Shown here piece by piece: positions 1-6,100 of a DNA stretch of 6,505 nt; positions within the stretch are counted from its first letter, which is position 1, and each line of letters opens with the position of its first letter. The notes under the pieces were generated by a model. It worked only from the letters and a program-made list of their open reading frames with translations. It was not told where the DNA came from and did no database searches. The position numbers and the translations under genes are program-made. The DNA is from Acidimangrovimonas sp. (GTDB taxonomy: Bacteria > Pseudomonadota > Alphaproteobacteria > Rhodobacterales > Rhodobacteraceae). Where the stretch lies: the NCBI GenBank assembly GCA_030147905.1, contig JASBUM010000365.1, forward strand, positions 1 to 6,505, read 5' to 3'.

Positions 1-629
1 GCCGCGCGCCAAGTTTCCAGGAAGACACCGCGCGCTGGGGGCGCGCCGATCAGCAGCAAGGCGTCGGCCCGCGCAAGACCCTCGGCTACCGGTTCGCGCA
101 GCGGCCCCGCGGGCAGGCACCGGCCGGTGCCGAAGCCGCGCTGCGCATCCACCACGACGATCGACAGATCCTTGGCGAGGGCCGGGTTCTGGAACCCGTC
201 GTCCAGTACGATCGCCTCGGCCCCGGCCGCCACCGCCGCCCGCGCCCCGGCAGCGCGATCACGTGCGACCCAGGTCGGCGCGAATGCCGACAGCAGAAGA
301 GGCTCATCCCCGACATCCTCGGCTCTGTGATGTCCGGCTGCTACGGCGACCGGCCCCGCCAGCCGGCCACCATAGCCGCGGCTGACCACATGGGCCACGA
401 TCCCGCGCGCGCCCAGATGCTTGACCAGCGCGATCGCGGTCGGGGTCTTGCCGCTGCCGCCCACGTTGAGATTGCCGATGCAGATCACCGGAACCGGCAG
501 GCGCTCCGGCCGCCCGGCGGCCAGCCGCCGGGCAGTGCCGGCGGCATAGAGCCGGCCCAGCGGCGCCAGCGCATGCGCCGGCCAGGCCACATGGTCGGGC
601 GGAGTGAACCAGAAGGCGGGGGCACGCAT
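1..629 (-). CDS. lpxK: Tetraacyldisaccharide 4'-kinase LpxK, N-terminal 209 residues (C-terminus beyond the window)
   Basis: LpxK phosphorylates the 4' position of the lipid A disaccharide precursor using ATP, at the cytoplasmic face of the inner membrane. Translating from the ATG at 629-627 gives 209 codons open to the left edge; family members are about 320-340 aa, so roughly the last third is missing. Visible motifs: the P-loop [12 protein letters not shown] at residues 52-63, SRGYGG at 83-88, GDEP at 107-110, LDDGFQN at 142-148 and a [15 protein letters not shown] block at about 166-180. These are LpxK signatures in the family order. In most relatives the LDDGFQ motif is followed by His; here it is Asn148. 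The start overlaps the waaA stop by one base (TAATG), and GAGG lies 7 bases upstream at 640-637, so translation is probably coupled to the upstream gene. No own promoter is evident; it should be read from the promoter before DUF4170. The identification is secure. Confidence 0.95.
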   Translation of the reverse strand, partial: MRAPAFWFTPPDHVAWPAHALAPLGRLYAAGTARRLAAGRPERLPVPVICIGNLNVGGSGKTPTAIALVKHLGARGIVAHVVSRGYGGRLAGPVAVAAGHHRAEDVGDEPLLLSAFAPTWVARDRAAGARAAVAAGAEAIVLDDGFQNPALAKDLSIVVVDAQRGFGTGRCLPAGPLREPVAEGLARADALLLIGAPPARGVFLETWRA

Positions 630-1864
630 TACGCGGCCTCGGATTCGGCCAGTGCTGAAACCAGAATCGACACCACCCGGTCGGTTACCTCGGCGCCGGC
701 CGAGATCACCTGCCAGGCATTATGGGCAAGCTGCGCCGCGCGGTCGGGCGCCAGAAGGTCGGCCAGCGCGCGACACAATTCGCCGTCGTCATGAACCCGG
801 CGCGCGGCGCCGGCCGCGGCGAGCGCCTGATACGCCCCGGCCAGACTGCCCGTGCGCGGGCCGTGAACCACGGCCGAGCCCAGCGCGGCCGCTTCGAGCG
901 GCGAACGCCGGCTGCCGCCCGAGGACAGGCTGCCACCCATGTAGGTGATCGGCGCCAGCCGATACCAGAGGCCGAATTCACCCTCGGTATCGGCGAGATA
1001 GACCTGGCAATCCTCGTCGAATTCCTGATCGGCCGAGCGCACGGCCACCTCCCATCCGTGCTCGGCCCCGATCCGCGCGGCAAGGGCCGCCCCGGTTTCC
1101 GGGCGCTCGGGCACGAGGATGAGCAACAGCCGATGGGCAAAGCGCAGGGCATGACGGTGGGCCGCGAGAACCGCGCCGATCTCCTCGTCAGGGACGGCCG
1201 CCGCGAACCATGCCGGGCGGGTCTTCATCTGCGCGGCCAGGGTTTCGCGCTCGGCCTCGGTGCAGGCCAGCGCGGCGCTGCCGCTTTCGAGCGGGCCGCT
1301 CGTCTCGATCGCGAGGCCCCCGCCCGCGACCCGGCGCAGGCTGCGCGTCGCCTCGCGGCTGGGGGTCAGGATCAGCCGACAGGGCTGCAGCAGCGACGGC
1401 GCCAGCCCGGGCAGCCAGCGCAACGCCCCGGCGAGCTTGAGATCCGCCTCGACGAGATAAAGCGGCAGACGTTCGCGGTGGATCTGGTTGAACAGGCCGG
1501 GCGCCAGCGGGCCGCCGATCTGCAACACGAGATCCGGGCGCCAATGGTCGAGAAACTGAACGATCTCGGTCAGCGTCTCGCTGGGGGCAGGCTGGGCAAT
1601 CACCAGCGCGGTCGGATCGGCACCGGCCTGCGCGACGATATGGGCCGCGCCCGGACCTGTCAGCAGGATGGCCAGTTCGGGGCGTTCCTCGCTCAGCCGA
1701 TGGATCAGAACCGCGGCTGACGGGCCGTGCGCCGAATCGGGGACATGCAGCCACAGCAGCTGACCTTCGGGCCGCTGCGGCCGCGCTTGCAGCTTCTCCA
1801 GCGCGGTCGCCACGTTGCGCCGCGATGTCGCAAGCAGGTAGAGGGCGAGCCCGACCCGACGCAT
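629..1864 (-). CDS. waaA: WaaA/KdtA-fold 3-deoxy-D-manno-octulosonic acid (Kdo) transferase homologue, divergent active site
   Basis: This 411-aa protein aligns along its length with WaaA, the GT-B enzyme that moves Kdo from CMP-Kdo to lipid IVA at the inner membrane. Retained features: an N-terminal hydrophobic stretch (about residues 5-12), WLH at 38-40, LLLILVP at 246-252, [15 protein letters not shown] at 291-305, a GGSL block at 310-313 and [16 protein letters not shown] at 321-336. Compared by eye with E. coli WaaA, the SVGE catalytic Glu aligns with His46, the ETELWPN motif reads GGPLAPG (117-123), the Lys of SLKFD is Glu193, the STHEGEE motif reads AVPDEEI, and GGHNPLE reads SRRSPLE. 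Kdo transfer by this copy is therefore doubtful. ATG 1864 is the only start codon between the gene and the upstream in-frame stop near 1900; its ribosome site is weak. It begins 7 bases after the DUF4170 stop and runs into lpxK, which supports a lipid A/core role. The family is sure; the activity is not. Confidence 0.88.
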   Translation of the reverse strand: MRRVGLALYLLATSRRNVATALEKLQARPQRPEGQLLWLHVPDSAHGPSAAVLIHRLSEERPELAILLTGPGAAHIVAQAGADPTALVIAQPAPSETLTEIVQFLDHWRPDLVLQIGGPLAPGLFNQIHRERLPLYLVEADLKLAGALRWLPGLAPSLLQPCRLILTPSREATRSLRRVAGGGLAIETSGPLESGSAALACTEAERETLAAQMKTRPAWFAAAVPDEEIGAVLAAHRHALRFAHRLLLILVPERPETGAALAARIGAEHGWEVAVRSADQEFDEDCQVYLADTEGEFGLWYRLAPITYMGGSLSSGGSRRSPLEAAALGSAVVHGPRTGSLAGAYQALAAAGAARRVHDDGELCRALADLLAPDRAAQLAHNAWQVISAGAEVTDRVVSILVSALAESEAA

Positions 1865-1871
1865 CGCGAGC

Positions 1872-2117
1872 CTAGCCGCCCAGTTCTTCGGTTGCGCTCA
1901 GCGGGGTCTCCTCATCGCGCAGCCGGTGAATATGGGCAATGAAATAACGCATATGCGCATCATCGACGGTCCGCTGCGCCTCGGCCTTCCACGCCGCATG
2001 GGCGGATTTGTAATCGGGGAACATGCCAACGAGATGGATCGCATCGACATCCTTGAAGACGGTCTTGCCGGGGTCCACCAGTTCGCCGCCGAAAACGAGG
2101 TGAAGACGCTGGGGCAT
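1872..2117 (-). CDS. DUF4170 family protein, 81 aa
   Basis: A small soluble protein of unknown function that matches the alphaproteobacterial DUF4170 family in length (about 80 aa) and pattern: an N-terminal beta-type segment LHLVFGGEL (residues 5-13), DVDAIHLVGMFPDY (23-36), and a helix-rich second half with AWKAEAQRTVDDAHMRYF (42-59) and HIHRL (62-66). There is no signal peptide, membrane segment or recognisable catalytic motif. I chose ATG 2117 rather than the in-frame start at 2135, because AGAGGA lies 5 bases upstream (2128-2123) and the family begins at this MPQ-like sequence. It is the first gene of the unit with waaA and lpxK, 7 bases before waaA, about 27 bases downstream of the predicted transcription start. 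The context suggests a link to lipid A/core assembly or merely shared control; the sequence does not show which. Confidence 0.88.
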   Translation of the reverse strand: MPQRLHLVFGGELVDPGKTVFKDVDAIHLVGMFPDYKSAHAAWKAEAQRTVDDAHMRYFIAHIHRLRDEETPLSATEELGG

Positions 2118-2122
2118 GGAGA

Positions 2123-2128
2123 TCCTCT
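2123..2128 (-). promoter_or_regulatory. Ribosome binding site of the DUF4170 gene
   Basis: AGAGGA on the minus strand ends 5 bases before ATG 2117. It decides the start: the longer reading frame from 2135 would place this site inside the coding sequence and has no comparable site of its own. Confidence 0.6.
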
Positions 2129-2150
2129 TTCGCAATGCAGGAATGCGCGC

Positions 2151-2178
2151 AAACTAGCCGAATGCGGGATCGGGTCAA
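2151..2178 (-). promoter_or_regulatory. Candidate sigma70 promoter of the DUF4170-waaA-lpxK unit
   Basis: On the minus strand a -35 element TTGACC (2178-2173, 5 of 6 matches to TTGACA) and a -10 element TAGTTT (2156-2151) are separated by 16 bases. The -10 sits in a CTAG, a tetranucleotide that is scarce in this GC-rich DNA. The expected transcription start is near 2144, which leaves about 27 bases of leader before ATG 2117. It is the only good promoter candidate for the three minus-strand genes, which otherwise have no room for one. Prediction by eye only. Confidence 0.6.
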
Positions 2179-2213
2179 GCCGCGCGGACCTTGCCGCCGC
2201 GGAGCGGAGGACC

Positions 2214-2242
2214 TTGGCATTGCCAGCCGGCTGGTCTAGATC
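2214..2242 (+). promoter_or_regulatory. Candidate promoter and operator of the MFS exporter gene
   Basis: TTGGCA (2214-2219) and TAGATC (2237-2242) are 17 bases apart on the plus strand, with the -10 again on a CTAG. The spacer contains a perfect 12-bp palindrome, CCAGCCGGCTGG (2223-2234), and an overlapping TGGCA-T-TGCCA inverted repeat (2215-2225) covers the -35 element. CTGGTC occurs twice, at 2231-2236 and 2242-2247, exactly 11 bases apart, flanking the -10. Such symmetry over a promoter is what a dimeric repressor of the TetR or MarR type would bind, and those families often control DHA2 exporters, but no regulator gene is adjacent. The promoter fits moderately; the operator is inference. 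Confidence 0.42.
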
Positions 2243-2298
2243 TGGTCGGCCATCCGGCGCAGGCACCGTCCGCGCCCCCGATCAACGGATTGCCCATC

Positions 2299-3807
2299 AT
2301 GGAAACCCCGCTTCCCATCGCCCCCGCGGCCGATGACGCGCGCCAAGGTGCCACCGGTTCCGGCCCCGAAGCCGGCGGCGAGCCCGCGCATTACCCCGAA
2401 TGGCGCTGGCTGGCCATGTCCGTCCTGCTGGCGGCGGCATTCATGAACCTGATGGACGTCACCATCGTGAACGTCGCTCTGCACTCGCTGTTGCGGGCCT
2501 TCGACGCAACGCCGGCGCAGGTCGAATGGGTGGTGGCGAGCTATCTGCTGGTCTACGCGCTCGGGCTCCTGCCCGGGGGCCGGCTCGGCGATATCTTCGG
2601 GCGGCGGCGCATTTTCGTCATCGGGGTCGGCGTCTTCACCCTTGGGTCGACGCTTTGCGGGCTGGCGCCGGGGATCGGCACGCTGGTGGCTGCGCGCTTC
2701 ATTCAGGGCTTCGGGGCGGCCCTGATGACGCCCCAGACGCTGGCGATCGTGCCGGCGCTGTTCCCGCCGGCCGAACGCGGCGGCGCCTTCGCCTTCTTCG
2801 GCCTCTCGGCCAGCATGGCGGCGGTGACCGGGCCCACGCTGGGCGGTTTCCTGATCGACCAGAACATTCTGGGCCTCGACTGGCGGCCGATCTTCCTGGT
2901 CAACGTGCCGGTCGGGCTGATCACGATTTTCGCGACGATGAAGCTGGTGCCGAAAGTGGCGGGATTTCGCCGCATGCGGATCGATTACGGCGGAATCCTG
3001 CTGGCCACGGTCACGCTTCTGGCGGTGATCTTTCCGCTGATCGAGGGGCGCCAGTGGGGGTGGCCCTGGTGGCTGCTGGCGATTCTGGCGGCGTCGCTGC
3101 CCCTGGCTGCGGGCTTCCTGCGGTGGGAGTGGCGCCAGCAGCGCCGCGGCCGCGCGCAGCTTCTTTCGGCCCGTCTGCTGGCCAACCGCAGCTTCCTGCT
3201 TGGCACCATGGCGTCGCTTCTGCTCTCGACGGGCTTGCCCGGCTTCTTCATGGTCTTCGCCGTCTTCTTGCAAAGCGGCTTTGCGCTCAGCCCCTTCGAA
3301 TCGGGCGCCACGACCATCCCCTTTCCACTGGGGGTGATGACTGCGTCGCTGGTGGCCAGCCGGATCGGTAACCGTCTGCCGCGGACGCGCATCGTGGTCG
3401 GGGTTCTGATGCTTGCCGGTGCGATGATCGTGCTGCGCCTGAACCTTGGGGCGATCACCCCCGGTGGCCCCTGGCCGGCCGAAGTCTGGGCCTTCGCGCC
3501 GGCGCTTTTTGCGGGTGGCTTCGGGCTCGGATCGTCGATGCCGCCGCTCTATCAGGTGGTGCTGGCCAATATCCCGTCCGAGGACACCGGCGCGGCCTCC
3601 GGCGCGATCCAGGCGTTCCAGCAGGTCGGCGGCGCGGTTGGGGTGGCGATCATCGGTCAGATCTTCTTCAGCGTCCTCGCGACGGCGGGCGGCGACAGCG
3701 CCGGCTATGTCGCTGCGCTCGGCCTGTCGCTGATCTATAATTCGACGGTGTTCATCCTTGTCGCCGCGATGATCTGGCTGGTCCCTGCCCATCGCGCAGA
3801 CCTGTGA
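2299..3807 (+). CDS. MFS transporter, DHA2 (EmrB/QacA) drug:H+ antiporter type, 14 membrane helices
   Basis: A 502-aa inner-membrane secondary transporter, expected to export drugs or other hydrophobic compounds in exchange for protons. After a hydrophilic Pro/Ala/Gly-rich N-tail (residues 1-35), about 14 hydrophobic segments follow, near 37-58, 76-94, 105-122, 127-150, 164-186, 197-213, 229-249, 256-274, 298-323, 338-354, 366-382, 397-420, 443-461 and 471-494. Family motifs: LMDVTIVNVAL in helix 1 (51-61; the Pro usual after it is His62), motif A GGRLGDIFGRRR in the loop after helix 2 (93-104), FIQGFGAALMTP in helix 4 (134-145) and the GPTLGG antiporter motif in helix 5 (178-183). I took ATG 2299 and not the open upstream frame from 2191, because that extension is not MFS-like and would cover the promoter candidate. 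The gene is divergent from the lipid A unit and convergent with the phosphatase. The substrate cannot be told. No HlyD/EmrA-type membrane fusion partner lies next to it. Confidence 0.93.
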   Translation: METPLPIAPAADDARQGATGSGPEAGGEPAHYPEWRWLAMSVLLAAAFMNLMDVTIVNVALHSLLRAFDATPAQVEWVVASYLLVYALGLLPGGRLGDIFGRRRIFVIGVGVFTLGSTLCGLAPGIGTLVAARFIQGFGAALMTPQTLAIVPALFPPAERGGAFAFFGLSASMAAVTGPTLGGFLIDQNILGLDWRPIFLVNVPVGLITIFATMKLVPKVAGFRRMRIDYGGILLATVTLLAVIFPLIEGRQWGWPWWLLAILAASLPLAAGFLRWEWRQQRRGRAQLLSARLLANRSFLLGTMASLLLSTGLPGFFMVFAVFLQSGFALSPFESGATTIPFPLGVMTASLVASRIGNRLPRTRIVVGVLMLAGAMIVLRLNLGAITPGGPWPAEVWAFAPALFAGGFGLGSSMPPLYQVVLANIPSEDTGAASGAIQAFQQVGGAVGVAIIGQIFFSVLATAGGDSAGYVAALGLSLIYNSTVFILVAAMIWLVPAHRADL

Positions 3808-3812
3808 CCGAT

Positions 3813-3848
3813 CCGCACACAGCCACGGATACAGGGACGGACACAGGC
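3813..3848. repeat. Three imperfect 12-bp tandem units between convergent genes
   Basis: CCGCACACAGCC (3813-3824), ACGGATACAGGG (3825-3836) and ACGGACACAGGC (3837-3848) follow one another without gaps. Units 2 and 3 share 10 of 12 bases, units 1 and 3 share 9 of 12. The array fills the first half of the 78-base space between the exporter stop at 3807 and the phosphatase stop at 3886. The rest (3849-3885) is a GC-rich run with short self-complementary pieces around CGGGCCCCGGGC but no T-run on either strand, so I do not call a terminator there. Confidence 0.5.
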
Positions 3849-3885
3849 GCGGGCGCGGCTCGGGCCCCGGGCGGGCGACAGACAG

Positions 3886-4707
3886 CTAGGCCGTGTCGCC
3901 CGGGTCCGGCCCGCGGGGCGACGGCGTCAGCCGCGCCAGCAGCGCCCGGTGAAGCGGGCCGGGTGCGGCCAGAAGGCCAGGCATGCGCGGGCGTGCCCGG
4001 TTGAACCGCAGCGGAACGCCCGCGCGGTCGGTCACCGTCACCCCCGCCGCCTGAGCCACGAGCGCGCCCGCCGCGATGTCCCATTCCCACGTGTCGCCAA
4101 GGCTCAACGCCGCGTCGAAGGCGCCCTCGGCCACTAGGCACAGACGCCAGGCCAGCGAGGGCCGGAACACCCTTGCGACCTGCGGCGCACCACCCGGCCA
4201 GCGCCCGACATCGAGGCTGGCGGCATTGGCCAGCACGGTCGCGCCGTCGACGCCGGCAGTGGAGGCGCAGCGTATCGGCCGCTCGTTCATCCGCGCCACC
4301 CCGCCCCGGGTGGCGGCATAGGCCCAGCCCCGCGCCGGTAGCAGGACGACGCCGGCCAGCGGCTCGCCACGCTCGACCACGGCCAGCGCCACCGCGAAAT
4401 CGGGCTTGCCCGCAAGGAAGGCACGGGTGCCGTCGATCGGATCGACGATGAAACAGCGCCGTGCCTCCAGCCGGGCGGGGTCGTCCGCGCTCTCTTCTGA
4501 CAGCCAGCCGTAGTCCGGTCGCGCCCGCCGCAGGTGATCGCGCAGGTGGCGATCGACCGCGAGATCGGCCTCCGATACCGGACCTGCGCCGTCCGGCTTT
4601 TCCCACGCCCGCGGAGCGGCCTTCCAATACTGCATCGCGATGGCGCCAGCCGCCCGCGCCGCATCCTCGAGCAGCGCGAGATCGGCCAGCGCATCAGGCG
4701 CCGGCAA
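3886..4707 (-). CDS. Inositol monophosphatase family protein, probably CysQ-like 3'(2'),5'-bisphosphate nucleotidase
   Basis: A 273-aa soluble Mg2+-dependent phosphatase of the IMPase/FBPase fold. Motifs in order: GPVSEADLAVD (residues 42-52), the metal-site Glu in GWLSEES (67-73), DPIDGTRAF (89-97) with Asp89, Asp92 and the GT that binds phosphate, and WEWDIAAGALV (208-218) with the metal ligand Asp210. Length and motifs are complete, so it should be active. Likely substrates are 3'-phosphoadenosine 5'-phosphate (CysQ role, recycling a sulfate-assimilation by-product) or inositol-type phosphates; sequence alone does not decide. The start is TTG 4707: an in-frame TGA lies 4 bases upstream (4713-4711), GAGGGA is 7 bases upstream, and no ATG comes before the conserved helix at residues 10-28. 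It overlaps the end of pmbA by 14 bases, so it is probably read and translated together with pmbA. The tail after residue 260 is Pro/Gly-rich and probably disordered. Confidence 0.92.
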   Translation of the reverse strand: MPAPDALADLALLEDAARAAGAIAMQYWKAAPRAWEKPDGAGPVSEADLAVDRHLRDHLRRARPDYGWLSEESADDPARLEARRCFIVDPIDGTRAFLAGKPDFAVALAVVERGEPLAGVVLLPARGWAYAATRGGVARMNERPIRCASTAGVDGATVLANAASLDVGRWPGGAPQVARVFRPSLAWRLCLVAEGAFDAALSLGDTWEWDIAAGALVAQAAGVTVTDRAGVPLRFNRARPRMPGLLAAPGPLHRALLARLTPSPRGPDPGDTA

Positions 4708-6040
4708 TGGTCAATCCCTCGACCAGAAGAGAGGGCACGACCATGCCAAGGTGGGGCCGGGCATCATCGGCCGGCACCAGACCGGCAAGCATCTCATGGA
4801 GATTGCCGGCGATGGTGCATTCGTTGACCGGATGGGTGATTTCCCCGTTCTCGACCCAGAACCCCGAGGCGCCGCGTGAATAATCCCCGGTGGTTGCGTT
4901 GATCGAGGCCCCCATCATCTGGGTGACGAGAAGCCCCCGCCCCATCGCGCTCAGCAGCGCCGCGCGGTCCTGCGCGCCCTGGGAAAGGACAACGTTCCCG
5001 GCGGCGGGCGTCGGCGGGGCCGAGGTGCCGCGCGCGGCATTTCCGGTCGATTCCATCCCCAGCTTGCGCGCGGTGGCGAGATCGAGCGTCCAGCCCTGCA
5101 AGATGCCGTCGCGCACCAGGTCGCGCGGACGCGCCGGCAGGCCCTCGCCGTCGAAGGGGCGCGATCCCCAGATCCGCGGACGCCGCGGGTCCTCGCGCAG
5201 GTCTATCCCCGCGGGCAGAACCCGCTTGCCCAGAAGGTCGCGCGCCCAGCTCGATCCGCGCGCGATCGCACTGCCGTTGATCGCGGCCAGCAGATGCCCG
5301 ATCAGCGAGCCCGCGACACGTTCGTCATAGACCACCGGGAAGCGTCCGGTCGGCGGCTTGCGCCCGCCCAGCCGCGCGACCGCCCGCGCGCCTGCCTCCC
5401 GCCCGATCGCCTCGGGGGTCATCAGGTCTTCGCTGAAGACGCGGCTGTCGGCGAAATAGTCACGCTCCATCCCGGTGCCGCTGCCGGCGATGGCCACGCA
5501 TGACAATGCGCTGGAACTGCGGGCATAGCCACCGGCGAAGCCGTTCGTCGCGGCAAGATACAGGTTCTGCCGCCCATAGCCCGAGCCGGCACTGTCAAGC
5601 CCGGTGACCCCGGACACCGCGCGCGCGGCGGCCTCGGCCCGGCGCGCGGCCTCCTCCAGCGCGGAAGGCTCCGGCTCCGGCGCGGGATCGTCGAGTTCCA
5701 GCCCGCTGGCATCGCGCTCGCGTGCAAGCTGGCCCGGGTCCGCAAGCCCCACGTGCGGGTCCTCCGGCGCCTCGCGGGCCATGGCCATCGCCCGTTCGGC
5801 CATCGTCTCCAGCGTCTCGCGCCGGCTGTCCGAGGACGAGACGCAGGCCTGCCGCTTGCCGAGAAGTACCCGCAAGCCCAGGTCAATGCCCTCGGACCGC
5901 TCCGCCTGTTCTAGCCGTCCGTCACGGACATCGATCGATATGGAGGTGCCTTCGGCCACCAGCACATCGGCCGATTCGGCCCCGGCACGCTGCGCAGCCT
6001 CCAGAAGTGCGGCGGCAAGGTCGGAAAGGGACTGCGACAT
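4694..6040 (-). CDS. pmbA: PmbA/TldE-type protein of the TldD/PmbA peptidase family
   Basis: A 448-aa cytosolic protein, the usual length for PmbA (TldE). In E. coli TldD and TldE form a heteromeric metalloprotease that trims the microcin B17 leader and degrades CcdA; TldD carries the HExxxH zinc motif and TldE does not. No HExxxH is present here, which supports PmbA rather than TldD. Recognisable parts: the N-terminal domain with ISIDVRDGRLEQAERSEG (34-51), LGLRVLLGKRQACVSSSD (54-71), the GRFPVVYDERVAGSLIGHLL block (232-251), and the signature TGDYSRGASGFWVENGEI (384-401) followed by HPVNECTIAGNL (403-414), ending in PSLLVEGLTIAG (436-447). Residues about 115-142 form an Ala/Glu/Pro-rich charged linker. 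I chose ATG 6040 because AGGAGG lies 9 bases upstream and the family begins here; the open frame continues to 6100 but that part overlaps the promoter candidate. Its partner TldD is not in the window. Confidence 0.95.
   Translation of the reverse strand: MSQSLSDLAAALLEAAQRAGAESADVLVAEGTSISIDVRDGRLEQAERSEGIDLGLRVLLGKRQACVSSSDSRRETLETMAERAMAMAREAPEDPHVGLADPGQLARERDASGLELDDPAPEPEPSALEEAARRAEAAARAVSGVTGLDSAGSGYGRQNLYLAATNGFAGGYARSSSALSCVAIAGSGTGMERDYFADSRVFSEDLMTPEAIGREAGARAVARLGGRKPPTGRFPVVYDERVAGSLIGHLLAAINGSAIARGSSWARDLLGKRVLPAGIDLREDPRRPRIWGSRPFDGEGLPARPRDLVRDGILQGWTLDLATARKLGMESTGNAARGTSAPPTPAAGNVVLSQGAQDRAALLSAMGRGLLVTQMMGASINATTGDYSRGASGFWVENGEITHPVNECTIAGNLHEMLAGLVPADDARPHLGMVVPSLLVEGLTIAGA
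4715..4720 (-). promoter_or_regulatory. Ribosome binding site fixing the TTG start of the phosphatase gene
   Basis: GAGGGA on the minus strand, inside the last codons of pmbA, ends 7 bases before TTG 4707. It supports the unusual TTG start. The ATG in the TGATG at the pmbA stop (4694) is in another frame and does not lead into this protein. Confidence 0.6.
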
Positions 6041-6049
6041 CGAAAACGG

Positions 6050-6055
6050 CCTCCT
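6050..6055 (-). promoter_or_regulatory. Ribosome binding site of pmbA
   Basis: A full AGGAGG on the minus strand, 9 bases before ATG 6040. It is the strongest ribosome site in the window and it rules out the longer frame from 6100. Confidence 0.7.
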
Positions 6056-6071
6056 GCATTGCGTCATGGGG

Positions 6072-6100
6072 CAGCTAGTCCGCCCGTGGCCCAAGGACAA
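6072..6100 (-). promoter_or_regulatory. Candidate promoter of pmbA and the phosphatase gene
   Basis: On the minus strand TTGTCC (6100-6095) and TAGCTG (6077-6072) are separated by 17 bases; the -10 lies on a CTAG, as at the other two promoter candidates here. The -10 match to TATAAT is poor apart from the TA, so this rests mainly on the -35, the spacing and the likeness to the DUF4170 promoter. The expected start near 6065 leaves a leader of about 25 bases. Confidence 0.4.

Noticed and set aside
722..1720. 332-codon plus-strand open frame opposite the WaaA homologue
   Set aside because: Composition is Arg/Gly/Gln-rich without motifs, and the opposite strand holds a recognisable full-length protein.
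2191..2298. 36-codon N-terminal extension of the exporter frame
   Set aside because: It is not MFS-like, has no supporting ribosome site and would cover the candidate promoter and operator.
2236..3792. 518-codon open frame on the minus strand across the exporter gene
   Set aside because: It is the reverse-frame shadow of a GC-rich membrane protein: its product is extremely rich in Arg, Asp, Gln and His without any domain pattern, while the plus strand encodes a clear MFS transporter.
3849..3885. GC-rich self-complementary stretch between the convergent stops as a bidirectional terminator
   Set aside because: Only 4-bp stems with one-base loops are possible around CGGGCCCCGGGC, and no T-run follows on either strand.
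3804..4004. GTG start overlapping the exporter stop (GTGA), 66 codons on the plus strand
   Set aside because: The overlap looks like translational coupling, but the product is low-complexity (Thr/Asp repeats from the 12-bp units, then Ala/Pro/Arg) and more than half of it is antisense to the phosphatase gene.
4287..4694. 135-codon minus-strand frame starting at the ATG of TGATG at the end of pmbA
   Set aside because: It is another frame of the phosphatase gene, with an Arg/Trp/Ser-rich product; the phosphatase motifs are all in the TTG 4707 frame.
6041..6100. 20-codon N-terminal extension of pmbA
   Set aside because: AGGAGG directly before ATG 6040 and the family's usual N-terminus favour the shorter protein; the extension also covers the promoter candidate.
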